Assembly: GCF_900070325.1 (NCBI RefSeq)
Contig: NZ_LN879430.1
Location: forward strand, 829,001-893,000
From: Herbinix luporum
GTDB taxonomy: Bacteria > Bacillota > Clostridia > Lachnospirales > Lachnospiraceae
Direction: 5' to 3'
Length of the DNA stretch: 64,000 bases
Numbering within the stretch: the first letter of the stretch is position 1; every line of letters starts with the position of its first letter. The notes beneath the pieces are model-generated. The model did no database searches. It saw nothing but the letters and a program-made list of their open reading frames with translations, and was not told the origin of the DNA. Of this stretch, positions 52,104 to 62,133 are shown one piece after another. Made by a program: the position numbers and the translations under genes.

Positions 52104-54116
52104 ATGCAGAAAACTACAAAAATTAGAAGATTTACATCCAGAATGCAAGCAAGATTATTGCTTGTATTTTGTGTAATTACTTTACTTTCTATAGGCCTTA
52201 TTGGTAGGCTTATATATATAATGCAAACAGACGGTGAAAGGTATGCTAAGCAGGTTCTTTCTAGGCAGTCCTATGTAAGCGCTGTTCTTCCTTATAAAAG
52301 AGGTGAAATTCTTGATAGGGATGGGACAGTTTTGGCAAGAAGCGAACTGAGATATAGATTGATTTTAGATCCCTATAATCTTTTGGAGAATGAAGATAAG
52401 ATTCCTACTACCCTTGAGGCTTTAAAAAGTCATTATGGTATTGAGGCTGAGACTGTAGATACTATATTGAAAGAAAGCCCAAACAGTAGGTACAAAATAT
52501 TGCTAGATGACCTACAATTAGCTCAGGTAGAAGATTTTAAAAAGCTTATAAAAGAGGACAAAAAGATAACGGCCCTTTGGTTTGAAGAAAAATATGTAAG
52601 AACCTATCCTTATAATACACTTGCCTGTGATGTTCTTGGATTTACATCTGCAGATAACAAGGGATACTGGGGAATAGAAGAGTATTATAATGAGGAATTA
52701 AACGGTATTAATGGCCGAGAATATGGTTATTATGATTCTTCATTAAATATTGAGAGGATTGTTAAAAAACCGCAAAACGGTAATAGTGTTGTAACAACTA
52801 TTGATATTAATGCCCAAAGAATTATTCAAAAACATATAAAAAGGTTTAATGAGGAAACCGGAAGTCTTAATATAGGCGTACTTATTATGGATCCTAACAA
52901 TGGGGATATAATTGCCATGGCTTCCAACGAGGAATATGATTTAAATTCTCCCAGAGATTTATCGGGTATATATAGTGAAGAAGAACTTTCTAATATGACT
53001 CTGGAAGAAAAGATTGAAGCCATGAATAAGATTTGGAAAAATGATATAATAAGTTCAGGATTTGAGCCCGGTTCTACTTTTAAGCCTTTTACAGTGGCAA
53101 TTGGCCTTGAAGAAGCCATTATTTCTAAAGACAGTACATATTATTGTGACGGAAAAGAGCGTGTGGGAGGATGGGATATCCGTTGTAGTGCCAGACATGG
53201 CCATGGAGAATTAACTTTGGCCGAAACCTTAATGAAGTCCTGTAACGATGCCATGATGCAGATTGCCGAGGCAGAAGGAAGAGACCTGTTTTATCAATAT
53301 CAAAAATATTTTTCCTTTGGTCAAAAAACCGGTATAGACCTGCCCGGTGAAGAGAGCGGACTTATAAAGTCGGTGGAAGAGCTAAATGCTGCTGAACTTG
53401 CAACCAGTAGTTTTGGTCAGACACTTACAACAACAATGCTTCAGATGGCAGCAGGGTATGCTTCTTTAGTAAATGGAGGTTATTACTATCAACCCCGTGT
53501 GGTAAAGGAGATTCTAAATGACCAGAATGCAACAGTTAAGAAAATTGAGCCTCTTCTTATAAGACGTACTGTATCTGAAGAAACATCTGAGTTTATTAAG
53601 GAGGCAATGTATCAAACAGTTGAACTTGGAACTGCAAAGTATGCCAAGGTTGAAGGTTATACAATCGGAGGAAAGACAGGTACTGCTGAAAAAATTCCCA
53701 GAAATCAAGGTAATTATGTGGTATCCTTCCTAGGTTCAGTACCTGCTATGGATCCCAGTATTGTAATATATGTAGTTATAGATGAACCACAAAATGTACC
53801 AAGGCAGGATAACAGCTCAATCGCAACTAAGTTTACCGCCGAAATAATGAAGGAACTACTTCCTGCACTGGGCATATATCCAGAAGGGGAGATTGATTAT
53901 CTGCTCCCTGATCCGGATGATATTACAGATGATAATACAAATGAAGAAACTGATGAAGACACCAATGAAGACACTAATACTGACAATAATGTAAATGATG
54001 ACCAAACAACTAATACAGAGGAAACTACAAGAGAAGACATAAATTCTGAAGTAAATGACGATAATCAAGAGGGACAAAATGAAGAAGCCGGGGAAGAAGC
54101 AGCCGGAGAAGAATAA
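52104..54116 (+). CDS. Class B penicillin-binding protein, FtsI/PBP2B-type transpeptidase
   Basis: A 670-residue septal transpeptidase that cross-links peptidoglycan. N-terminal membrane helix (about 16-36), PBP dimer domain (RGEILDRDGTVLARSE), then the penicillin-binding domain with STFK (Ser324 to Lys327), SCN, and KTGT (524-527). The last 60 residues are an acidic, Asp/Glu/Asn/Thr-rich tail (DDITDDNTNEETDEDTNED), likely extracytoplasmic and disordered. The tail replaces PASTA domains found in some relatives. It follows ftsL by 30 bases in the cluster. Confidence 0.94.
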   Translation: MQKTTKIRRFTSRMQARLLLVFCVITLLSIGLIGRLIYIMQTDGERYAKQVLSRQSYVSAVLPYKRGEILDRDGTVLARSELRYRLILDPYNLLENEDKIPTTLEALKSHYGIEAETVDTILKESPNSRYKILLDDLQLAQVEDFKKLIKEDKKITALWFEEKYVRTYPYNTLACDVLGFTSADNKGYWGIEEYYNEELNGINGREYGYYDSSLNIERIVKKPQNGNSVVTTIDINAQRIIQKHIKRFNEETGSLNIGVLIMDPNNGDIIAMASNEEYDLNSPRDLSGIYSEEELSNMTLEEKIEAMNKIWKNDIISSGFEPGSTFKPFTVAIGLEEAIISKDSTYYCDGKERVGGWDIRCSARHGHGELTLAETLMKSCNDAMMQIAEAEGRDLFYQYQKYFSFGQKTGIDLPGEESGLIKSVEELNAAELATSSFGQTLTTTMLQMAAGYASLVNGGYYYQPRVVKEILNDQNATVKKIEPLLIRRTVSEETSEFIKEAMYQTVELGTAKYAKVEGYTIGGKTGTAEKIPRNQGNYVVSFLGSVPAMDPSIVIYVVIDEPQNVPRQDNSSIATKFTAEIMKELLPALGIYPEGEIDYLLPDPDDITDDNTNEETDEDTNEDTNTDNNVNDDQTTNTEETTREDINSEVNDDNQEGQNEEAGEEAAGEE

Positions 54117-54143
54117 GTCAAGTTAAGTAAAAGCCTTTAAGCA

Positions 54144-56150
54144 ATGAATAAAGCTGTATCATCAGTAATAAAATTAAACGATAAGATCTTCAGGATGGAT
54201 GATATGGCAAGATGCAGAACATATAACAAAAGGAATATCCTGATAATTGTAATAGCTATCCTATTAGGAACCCTAATCTTGACCGGAAGACTGGTATACT
54301 TAATGATTTTTAAATCGGAGTATTATTCGGCCCGTGCCAAGGCACTTCATGAAAGGGAAAGACCTATTAAGGCCAAGAGGGGCAATATCTATGATATTAA
54401 TGGAGTAAGAATAGCTGCTAATAAACCGGTTTGTACGATTTCGGTTATTCATAGTCAGATAAAAGATCCCGAGAAGGTTATCAAGGTACTGTCAGAAGAA
54501 TTAGGTATTAGTGAGGAAACCGTAAGAAAGAGAGTAGAGAAGGTTACATCCATTGAAAGGATTAAATCCAATGTTGATAAGGAGATTGCAGATAGAATTA
54601 GGGAATATAAGCTAGAGGGTGTTATGGTTGATGAGGATTATAAGCGTTATTATCCTTATGACAGCCTAGCTTCTAAGGTAATAGGATTTACCGGCAGTGA
54701 CAATCAAGGTGTAATAGGCTTAGAGGTAAAATATGAGAATTACCTAAAAGGAATTGACGGAACCATACTTACTCTGACAACGGCCCATGGAATTGAGATA
54801 GAAAATGCCGCAGAAAGTAGAATAGAACCTCAGCCGGGAAATGATTTATATATAAGCCTTGATATAAACATACAAGAGTATGCACAGCAGGCAGCTTATA
54901 AAGTAATGGAAGCTAAAAGTGCCAATAATGTTAAGCTTATTGTTATGGATCCCAGAGACGGTAAGATTTATGCAATGGTAAATGCACCGGAGTTTAATCT
55001 AAATGATCCCTATACTTTAATCAATGAAATTGCCAAAGATTATGTGGATGAAACCTTAAGTTCAGAAAAACTAAACGAACTGCTAAACGGAATGTGGCGT
55101 AATGCCTGTATCAGTGATACATATGAGCCCGGCTCTGCCTTTAAGATTGTAACGGCTGCAGCTGCATTAGAGGAAAAGTTAGTAAAGCTTGATGATAAAT
55201 TTTTCTGCCCCGGATATAAGAAGGTGGAAGACAGAACCATCCGCTGTCACAAAGCCGGCGGACATGGAAGCCAGACTTTTATTGACGGTATAAAAAATTC
55301 CTGTAATCCGGTTTTTATGGAAATAGGAGCCAGGTTAGGGGTTGAGAAAACATATGAATATTATAAAAAGTTAGGACTTTTTAACAGAACCGGTGTGGAT
55401 ATACCGGGAGAGGCCAACTCCATTATGCATAATATGGATGTTGTTGGTGCTGTAGAACTTGCCACCATGTCTTTTGGCCAATCCTTTCAGATAACCCCCC
55501 TACAGTTACTTGTAGCTACCAGTGCTATAATTAACGGTGGGAAGCTAATAACTCCCCATTTTGGACTTGAAGTAAAAGCTGCTGACGGAAGGATTGTAAA
55601 AACATTGGAATATAAAACTTCCGATAATGGTGTATCTAAGGAAACTTCAAAGATAATGAAGGAACTTTTAGAAGCAGTAGTTTCCGACGGTACAGGTAAA
55701 AGAGCTTATCTTCCCGGTTTTCGTATAGGGGGAAAGACAGCTACTTCCGAAAAACTGCCAAGAAGAAGCGGAAAATATATATCATCATTTATCGGCTTTG
55801 CTCCGGCAGATGATCCCCAGGTAATAGCCCTGGTCTTAATTGATGAGCCGGTTGGAATTTACTATGGAGGAACTATAGCCGCTCCGGTTATTGCAGAATT
55901 ATTTGATAATATACTTCCCTATATGGGGATTGAAGAAAGATATACTGAGAAAGAAGAGGAAGAATTTAAAGTAGGTACTTTTCTAGTACCGGATTTTATC
56001 GGAAAAACTAAGCAGGAAATGAAAGACCTATTAAAGATTTATGACTTTGGGGAAATCTATACCCTTGGAGAGGGAGAGGTTGTAACAGAGCAGTTCCCCC
56101 TTCCCGGTGAAAATGTAAACAGAAATAGTCCCCTAGTACTTTATTACTAA
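54144..56150 (+). CDS. Class B penicillin-binding protein, SpoVD-type with PASTA domain
   Basis: A 668-residue transpeptidase like SpoVD, which makes spore cortex, or a second division PBP. N-terminal helix (about 30-50), dimer domain (KRGNIYDINGVRIA), transpeptidase with SAFK (Ser331 to Lys334), SCN, and a changed KTG triad: KTAT at 531-534 (GGKTATSEK). One PASTA domain at the C terminus (FLVPDFIGKTKQEMKDLLK). The Gly-to-Ala change sits in the beta3 strand lining the active site. The ATG at 54144 has only a weak site; an ATG at about 54195 is an alternative. Operon with the previous PBP. Confidence 0.93.
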   Translation: MNKAVSSVIKLNDKIFRMDDMARCRTYNKRNILIIVIAILLGTLILTGRLVYLMIFKSEYYSARAKALHERERPIKAKRGNIYDINGVRIAANKPVCTISVIHSQIKDPEKVIKVLSEELGISEETVRKRVEKVTSIERIKSNVDKEIADRIREYKLEGVMVDEDYKRYYPYDSLASKVIGFTGSDNQGVIGLEVKYENYLKGIDGTILTLTTAHGIEIENAAESRIEPQPGNDLYISLDINIQEYAQQAAYKVMEAKSANNVKLIVMDPRDGKIYAMVNAPEFNLNDPYTLINEIAKDYVDETLSSEKLNELLNGMWRNACISDTYEPGSAFKIVTAAAALEEKLVKLDDKFFCPGYKKVEDRTIRCHKAGGHGSQTFIDGIKNSCNPVFMEIGARLGVEKTYEYYKKLGLFNRTGVDIPGEANSIMHNMDVVGAVELATMSFGQSFQITPLQLLVATSAIINGGKLITPHFGLEVKAADGRIVKTLEYKTSDNGVSKETSKIMKELLEAVVSDGTGKRAYLPGFRIGGKTATSEKLPRRSGKYISSFIGFAPADDPQVIALVLIDEPVGIYYGGTIAAPVIAELFDNILPYMGIEERYTEKEEEEFKVGTFLVPDFIGKTKQEMKDLLKIYDFGEIYTLGEGEVVTEQFPLPGENVNRNSPLVLYY

Positions 56151-56185
56151 TGTGATTTTTTATAATGATTCAGTCCCATATAATA

Positions 56186-56214
56186 TTGTTATTTTTAAGG
56201 TTATAAAGTATAAT
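56186..56214 (+). promoter_or_regulatory. Internal promoter before mraY
   Basis: TTGTTA (56186-56191), 17 bases, TATAAT (56209-56214), within the 137-base gap after the SpoVD-type gene. Confidence 0.6.
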
Positions 56215-56287
56215 AGCCTAGTTCATAATAGAACAATAGATTAAATACATAAGAATTAAGCCTTTAAGTAGGCGGATAGGAGTAATC

Positions 56288-57256
56288 ATGAACTTTTCAG
56301 ATTTTCAGGTTATATTACCGGTTATAATATCGTTTGGAGTCTGTGTGGTATTTTGTCCTATTTTAATACCCTTTTTAAAACGTTTGAAATTTGGCCAGTA
56401 TGTAAGACAGGATGGGCCGGAATCTCATTTAAAGAAATCAGGAACACCGACTATGGGTGGAATAATAATTGTACTTAGTATTTCTATTACCTGTCTTTTC
56501 TATTTGAAGGATAACAAGGAAATCATACCGGTCTTATTTGCCACTATTGGTTTTGGTATCATTGGTTTTTTAGATGACTACATAAAAGTGGTAATGAAAC
56601 GTTCCATGGGTCTAAAGCCTTGGCAGAAATTAATAGGGCAGATTCTTGTAACTGCGGTATTTGGTATTTATCTGGTAAATTCTGTAGAGGACGTTACTTT
56701 AATGCTGATACCATTTTCAGGAGGAAAGTATGTAGATATTTCTTACTTATTTCTCCCCATGATGTTTATAGTAGTACTGGGTACAGTTAACGGCTCCAAT
56801 TTTACCGATGGACTAGACGGATTAGAATCTAGTGTTACGGTTTTAATTGCCACCTTTTTTACCGTAGTGGCTATAGGTATGAAGAGTGGACTTTCTCCAA
56901 TCTGTGGAGCAGTGGCAGGCAGCCTACTGGCCTTCTTGCTTTATAATGTATATCCTGCTAAAGTGTTTATGGGAGATACAGGATCACTGGCCCTAGGTGG
57001 ATTTGTAGCCTCAACGGCATATATGCTTAGGATGCCCTTATTTATTGTACTTGTGGCATTTATATATTTAGCAGAGGTAATCTCTGTTATGCTACAGGTA
57101 GGATATTTTAAATTAACCGGTGGAAAAAGGCTGTTTAAGATGGCTCCACTCCATCATCATTTTGAATTAATGGGCTGGTCAGAGACTAGGATAGTTGCCG
57201 TATTTTCTATTATAACTACTATATTATGCCTAATAGCTCTGATGGGAATTAATTAA
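56288..57256 (+). CDS. mraY: Phospho-MurNAc-pentapeptide transferase MraY
   Basis: Transfers phospho-MurNAc-pentapeptide to undecaprenyl phosphate, forming lipid I. 322 residues, about ten helices. Cytoplasmic motifs: KSGTPTMGGI, GFLDDYIKV (the Asp pair), NGSNFTDGLDGLE, FMGDTGSLALGG and APLHHHFELMGWSE (His triad). AGGCGGATAGGAG site. It has its own likely promoter. murF, which often precedes it, is not here. Confidence 0.97.
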   Translation: MNFSDFQVILPVIISFGVCVVFCPILIPFLKRLKFGQYVRQDGPESHLKKSGTPTMGGIIIVLSISITCLFYLKDNKEIIPVLFATIGFGIIGFLDDYIKVVMKRSMGLKPWQKLIGQILVTAVFGIYLVNSVEDVTLMLIPFSGGKYVDISYLFLPMMFIVVLGTVNGSNFTDGLDGLESSVTVLIATFFTVVAIGMKSGLSPICGAVAGSLLAFLLYNVYPAKVFMGDTGSLALGGFVASTAYMLRMPLFIVLVAFIYLAEVISVMLQVGYFKLTGGKRLFKMAPLHHHFELMGWSETRIVAVFSIITTILCLIALMGIN

Positions 57257-57277
57257 TACGGCAGCATGGAGGTATGT

Positions 57278-58636
57278 ATGAAGCTTAAGGATAAGAAGGT
57301 TCTGGTATTTGGTGCAGGCAAAAGCGGAATATCAGCAGCAAGACTGTTACAAAAACTTGAAGCATATGTTGTATTATATGACGGTAAGAAGGATGTTGAT
57401 ACCGGTACCTTTAAGGATAAAATAGATACAAGTAAGAACTGGGAAGCTTATTTCGGAGAATTTCCCATGGATAAATTAGATCAGATTGACTTAATGATAA
57501 TAAGCCCCGGTATAGCCATAGATCATCCTTTTGTGGAGGCTGTAAAAGAAAAAGCTATACCCATATGGGGAGAAATTGAATTGGCTTACCGCCATTCTAA
57601 GGGAAAAATTATAGCAGTTACAGGAACAAACGGTAAAACCACCACTACTTCTTTAATAGGAGAAATAATGAATACATATTTTAAGCAGGTTTTTGTGGTG
57701 GGTAATATAGGTAATCCCTATACAGATATCGCCCTAGATACCACTGAGGATTCTGTAACTATAATTGAGCTTAGTAGTTTTCAATTAGAAACTATCCATG
57801 AGTTTTGCCCAGATGTAAGTGCTATATTAAATATAACACCGGATCATCTAAACAGGCATCATACCATGGAAAATTATATAAATCTTAAAAAAAGCATAGC
57901 AAAAAACCAAAGTATAAAAAATTTATGTGTCCTTAATTATGAGGATGTCCATACCCGTAAGATAGGTAATGAGCTAGATACAAGGATTGTATATTTTTCC
58001 AGTGAAACTAAGCTGGATAATGGACTATACTTAGATGGGGATGACATAATATATAGTAAAGAAGAAATAAAAGAAAAAATATGCAATGTAAATGAACTTC
58101 AAATTTTAGGAAAACACTCATATGAAAATGTTATGGCAGCTGTGGCAGTAGCCATAGAGATGGGAATTCCCATGGACCTTATTTACCAGGCTATAAGATC
58201 CTTTAAGGCAGTAGAACATAGGATAGAATATGTTGATACTATAAATGGTGTAAGTTATTATAACGACTCTAAAGGTACCAACCCCGATGCTTCAATTAAA
58301 GCAGTTATGGCCATGAAAAAACCTACCATACTAATTGGGGGAGGCTATGATAAAGGCTCATCCTTTGATGAATGGATCTTGTCTTTTAAGGGTAAGGTAA
58401 AAACCTTGGTACTGATGGGAGAGACCAAGGAAAAAATTGCTGCTACAGCAAAAAAATATAACTTTAATAATATTATTATGGTTGAAGACCTAAAAGAAGC
58501 AGTACTGGTAAGTGCCAGGGAGGCTAAGGAAGGTGACGTGGTACTTTTGTCTCCTGCCTGTGCCAGCTGGGGCATGTTCGATAATTACGAACAGCGTGGA
58601 AGAATGTTTAAGAAATATGTAAAAGAATTGTTGTAA
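57278..58636 (+). CDS. murD: UDP-MurNAc-L-alanine:D-glutamate ligase MurD
   Basis: Adds D-glutamate to UDP-MurNAc-L-alanine. 452 residues: N-terminal Rossmann UDP-binding domain (VLVFGAGKSGISAARLL), ATPase domain with VTGTNGKTTTTSL, ELSSFQLE and LNITPDHLNRH, and the C-terminal domain with YNDSKGTNPDA and LSPACASWGMFDNYEQRG. The ATG at 57278 follows GGAGGT; the ATG at 57266 has no site. About 20 bases after mraY. Confidence 0.97.
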   Translation: MKLKDKKVLVFGAGKSGISAARLLQKLEAYVVLYDGKKDVDTGTFKDKIDTSKNWEAYFGEFPMDKLDQIDLMIISPGIAIDHPFVEAVKEKAIPIWGEIELAYRHSKGKIIAVTGTNGKTTTTSLIGEIMNTYFKQVFVVGNIGNPYTDIALDTTEDSVTIIELSSFQLETIHEFCPDVSAILNITPDHLNRHHTMENYINLKKSIAKNQSIKNLCVLNYEDVHTRKIGNELDTRIVYFSSETKLDNGLYLDGDDIIYSKEEIKEKICNVNELQILGKHSYENVMAAVAVAIEMGIPMDLIYQAIRSFKAVEHRIEYVDTINGVSYYNDSKGTNPDASIKAVMAMKKPTILIGGGYDKGSSFDEWILSFKGKVKTLVLMGETKEKIAATAKKYNFNNIIMVEDLKEAVLVSAREAKEGDVVLLSPACASWGMFDNYEQRGRMFKKYVKELL

Positions 58637-58653
58637 TATAGATGGGGGAGCAA

Positions 58654-59802
58654 ATGGCAAGAACAGCAGGTGAAGTAAACAGAAAAAAAGTACATAGCTA
58701 TTATGATTATAGTCTACTATTCCTAATACTTTTTCTTGTGTGCTTTGGCTTAGTCATGATATATAGTACATCTTCCTATAATGCTCAGAAATTTTATGGG
58801 GATGCAGCTTATTATTTGACAAGGCAAGCACTCTTTGCCGGAGCAGGAATATTAATTATGCTATTTGTGTCCAAAATTGATTATAGATTATATACTAAAA
58901 AGCTCCCCATAATAAAACTAAGGCCTATAACCATATTATATTTCTTGTGTGCCTTACTTCAAACCTATGTTATTATATTTGGTAATGAGGTTAAAGGTGC
59001 AAAGCGATGGATTAAATTAGGGTCTTTGGGTACCTTCCAGCCTTCTGAACTTTCAAAGATAGCAGTTATTCTTGGAACTGCATTTATAGTAAATTTGGCA
59101 CCGAGAAAGTTGGATAAAATATGGGGCTTTTTACGGGTATTACTGTTTATGGGCCCACTTTTGGGATTAATTGTTGCGGAGAACTTTTCAACGGGATTAA
59201 TTATTGGTCTAATTATAGTTGCAATCAGTTTTGTAGCCAGTAAGAAAAAGGCTTATTTTATAATATCAGGAGCAGCTTTAGCCGGGTTAGCATCATTGTT
59301 GATAATTTTTGTTGACTTTAGAACTACCCGATTTGAAGCCTGGAGAAATGTAGAGACCCATGAGAAAGGTTATCAAATTCTACAGGGCTTATATGCCATT
59401 GCCTCAGGAGGGGTATTTGGCAAAGGCTTGGGAGAGAGTATGCAAAAGTTAGGCTTCATACCGGAATCCCATAACGATATGATTTTTTCAGTTGTTTGTG
59501 AGGAGCTGGGTCTATTTGGCGCAGTAACCTTAATACTGTTATTTATACTTTTACTTTGGCGTATTTTTATTATTGCCATTAACGCACCGGATTTATACGG
59601 AGGACTTATTGCAACCGGTGTACTGGTACATATAGCTTCCCAAGTTTTAATTAATATTGCTGTAGTAACCAGTACTATACCACCGACCGGAATTCCCCTG
59701 CCCTTTATCAGTTATGGTGGAAGTTCCTTGATGGTTATTCTGTTTGAAATGGGGATTGTACTTAGCATCTCCAATCAGATTAAGGTTCAAAGAAGTAGAT
59801 AG
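58654..59802 (+). CDS. ftsW: SEDS glycosyltransferase FtsW
   Basis: A 382-residue, ten-helix SEDS protein that polymerises lipid II at the septum with the neighbouring class B PBP. Marks: FGLVMIYSTSSYNA, GAKRWIKLGSLGTFQPSELSKIA, GLGESMQKLGFIPESHNDMIFSVVCEELG and the PPTGIPLPFISYGGSS near the C terminus. The ATG at 58654 has a GGGGGAG three bases before; the ATG at 58642 has no site. FtsW is chosen over RodA from the cluster. Confidence 0.94.
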   Translation: MARTAGEVNRKKVHSYYDYSLLFLILFLVCFGLVMIYSTSSYNAQKFYGDAAYYLTRQALFAGAGILIMLFVSKIDYRLYTKKLPIIKLRPITILYFLCALLQTYVIIFGNEVKGAKRWIKLGSLGTFQPSELSKIAVILGTAFIVNLAPRKLDKIWGFLRVLLFMGPLLGLIVAENFSTGLIIGLIIVAISFVASKKKAYFIISGAALAGLASLLIIFVDFRTTRFEAWRNVETHEKGYQILQGLYAIASGGVFGKGLGESMQKLGFIPESHNDMIFSVVCEELGLFGAVTLILLFILLLWRIFIIAINAPDLYGGLIATGVLVHIASQVLINIAVVTSTIPPTGIPLPFISYGGSSLMVILFEMGIVLSISNQIKVQRSR

Positions 59803-59817
59803 CCATAAAATCACGGG

Positions 59818-59860
59818 GACAAAGGAGATATCATATAGTATATTATATTTCCTTCATGTC
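59818..59860. other. Imperfect inverted repeat between ftsW and murA
   Basis: AAAGGAGATAT and ATATTTCCTT arms flanked by GACA and TGTC, with an inner CATATAGTATATT loop. It could be a hairpin in the mRNA just before the murA ribosome site. Function unknown. Confidence 0.35.
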
Positions 59861-59871
59861 TGAGGTGTGCT

Positions 59872-61152
59872 ATGTCGAGTATTATGGTTATCGGCGGCAG
59901 CAAGTTAAATGGTGAAATAAAAATACAAGGTTCAAAAAATGCAGCATTACCAATTATTGCTGCTACTATTTTGAATAAAGGTATAACTGTACTAAAGAAT
60001 TGTCCGAAAATACTGGATGTATTTCACATGATAAAAGTACTGAAGGAATTAGGGTGTGTGGCCATTTGGGAAGGTAGTACTCTTATTATAGATACCACTA
60101 CCGTTAATTCCCCTAAGGTATCCGAAGATTCAGTACAAAAGATGAGAAGTTCAATTTTGTTTTTAGGAGCTTTACTGGGAAGATGTCATGAAGTATCTAT
60201 TGCTTATCCGGGAGGTTGTTTAATTGGTAAACGGCCTATTGATTATCATTTAGATTCTATTAAGAAGATGAATGTAAATCAGGTATTTCTCGGAGAAGAT
60301 AAGGATATAATTCATTGCTTTACAGATAAAATAGTCGGTACTGATATTTTCCTTAAGTTCCCCAGTGTGGGAGCTACCCAAAATATTATACTGGCAGCAG
60401 TGCTTTCAGAAGGAGTTACCCGTATATTTAACGCCGCACGGGAACCGGAAGTAGTGGAGTTATGTAACTTTTTATTAGAAGCCGGAGCCAGAATCTGCGG
60501 AAAAGGTACTGCTTTTATTGAAATCGAAGGAGTAAAGCAGCTTCATGATGTTGAATTTACACTTTCATCTGACAGAATAGTAACAGGAACATATATGGCA
60601 GCCGTAGCCGCTGCAGGAGGTAATGTTATTTTACATGACGTGCCTATAAGACACATAGAATCTGTTATTAGGGTACTTGATAAAGTGGGGTGTAATATTA
60701 ATCCAAAAGGTAACAGCCTAAAAATAAGCTGTGATAAGCGGCCAAATCCTTATGAACTTCTTAAGACAAAGCCCTATCCAGGATTTCCCACGGATATGCA
60801 GTCTCAGCTAATGACAGTACTTAGTATTGCAGATGGGGAAAGTACAATAGTAGAAGAAATATTTGAATCACGGTATCAAAATGTAAATGAGCTAAAGAAA
60901 ATGGGAGCAAATATTACTGTTATAAATTCGGAAAATAAAGCCCTTATATCAGGAGTAAAGCAGTTAAAATCAGCTGTGGTAAAAGCACATGACCTACGGG
61001 CAGGTGCTGCCCTGGTGATTGCAGGCCTTGTGGCAGAAGGAAGAACAATTGTCAAAAATTCAGCCAGTATTGAGCGGGGGTACGAAGATATCTGTAGAGA
61101 TTTAAGTAATCTAGGGGCAAATATAAAGTTTTGCAGCGGAAATATTTTATAG
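59872..61152 (+). CDS. murA: UDP-GlcNAc 1-carboxyvinyltransferase MurA
   Basis: First committed step of peptidoglycan synthesis: transfers enolpyruvate from PEP to UDP-GlcNAc; fosfomycin target. 426 residues of two inside-out domains. KNAALPIIAATIL carries the catalytic Lys. The fosfomycin-reactive Cys lies in YPGGCLIGKRPIDYHL, so Cys is retained and sensitivity is expected. Other marks: PEVVELCNFL, DRIVTGTYMAAVA, YPGFPTDMQSQ and DLRAGAALVIAG. GAGGTG site. Its position directly after ftsW, where murG often sits, is noted. Confidence 0.97.
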   Translation: MSSIMVIGGSKLNGEIKIQGSKNAALPIIAATILNKGITVLKNCPKILDVFHMIKVLKELGCVAIWEGSTLIIDTTTVNSPKVSEDSVQKMRSSILFLGALLGRCHEVSIAYPGGCLIGKRPIDYHLDSIKKMNVNQVFLGEDKDIIHCFTDKIVGTDIFLKFPSVGATQNIILAAVLSEGVTRIFNAAREPEVVELCNFLLEAGARICGKGTAFIEIEGVKQLHDVEFTLSSDRIVTGTYMAAVAAAGGNVILHDVPIRHIESVIRVLDKVGCNINPKGNSLKISCDKRPNPYELLKTKPYPGFPTDMQSQLMTVLSIADGESTIVEEIFESRYQNVNELKKMGANITVINSENKALISGVKQLKSAVVKAHDLRAGAALVIAGLVAEGRTIVKNSASIERGYEDICRDLSNLGANIKFCSGNIL

Positions 61153-61170
61153 CAGATATAGGAGTAAAAT

Positions 61171-61917
61171 ATGGGGAAAAAGTTGCAAAGGAAAAAAAAT
61201 AGTGTACTTAAAAGGTTAAGCTTACATCTTCTGAAAATAATTGTTATTTTAGTTATACCGGTAGTAGCTTTTGTCTATTCTTTTCAATTGAAAAATATTA
61301 CGGTAACCGGTTCAGATAGGTATAGCCGGGAAGAAATTATTGACTGGCTGATAAGTTCAGAAGTAGACCATAACACCCTTATATGCTATTTTAAGTACAA
61401 ATACTTTACGGGTATCAGAATTCCCTTTGTAGAGAAACTGTCCTTTGAATTGGTGGATAGAAATTCCATCAATATCAGAGTATATGATAAGAAAGTAATA
61501 GGATGTATAGAATTTATGGGTGATTATCTTTACTTTGATAAAGATGGGATAATTGTGGAGAGTTCATCTGCAAGATTAAATGATATACCCCTAATCAAAG
61601 GACTGAAATACCAAAAAATAGTCTTGAATGAAAAACTGGAGGTGCAGAAAGAAGAACTATATGATGTGATACTTAATCTTACTCAGCAAATAGAAAAAAA
61701 TGAACTTAAGGTAAGCACCATCAGCTTCAACAGTAACTATGAGGTGACAGTTGATTGTGGAAATATCAAGGCCATGCTTGGAAAGAGAAGTACTTATGAT
61801 GAAACTTTAGCAAAATTAAAAAACATACTTGCAGAAGCGGAAGGTATGAATTTAACCATCGATATGCGAGGGGAAAATGATTATTTCATTGCAAAACCGG
61901 AAATATCGTCAGATTAG
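61171..61917 (+). CDS. divIB: Cell division protein DivIB/FtsQ
   Basis: A 248-residue bitopic protein. Basic cytoplasmic tail, membrane helix (about 21-42), POTRA domain (LKNITVTGSDRYSREEIIDWL), then the FtsQ/DivIB beta domain (SISINIRVYDKKVIGCIEF, YLYFDKDGIIVESS-type). It works with FtsL and DivIC at the septum. Symbol by position and layout: FtsQ and DivIB are the same family. It follows murA by 18 bases. Confidence 0.88.
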   Translation: MGKKLQRKKNSVLKRLSLHLLKIIVILVIPVVAFVYSFQLKNITVTGSDRYSREEIIDWLISSEVDHNTLICYFKYKYFTGIRIPFVEKLSFELVDRNSINIRVYDKKVIGCIEFMGDYLYFDKDGIIVESSSARLNDIPLIKGLKYQKIVLNEKLEVQKEELYDVILNLTQQIEKNELKVSTISFNSNYEVTVDCGNIKAMLGKRSTYDETLAKLKNILAEAEGMNLTIDMRGENDYFIAKPEISSD

Positions 61918-61959
61918 ATAAAAAAATATCAAAGAATTCTAAAAATTATTAAAATAAGC

Positions 61960-61988
61960 TTGATTATTTGGGAATTAAAAGATATTAT
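61960..61988 (+). promoter_or_regulatory. Promoter for ftsZ
   Basis: TTGATT (61960-61965), 17 bases, TATTAT (61983-61988); the leader would be about 140 bases. Confidence 0.55.
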
Positions 61989-62133
61989 ATAATATAAGAT
62001 GTGTATACCATAAGTAGTATCAAAAAAGAAGTTTAACCCATGATAATGTGGTTTTTATTGGTAGATTTATAGTTTATCTAATAGAGAGTATATAGTTCAA
62101 ATTTTGAAGAATACGATGAAGGAGGAATTGACC

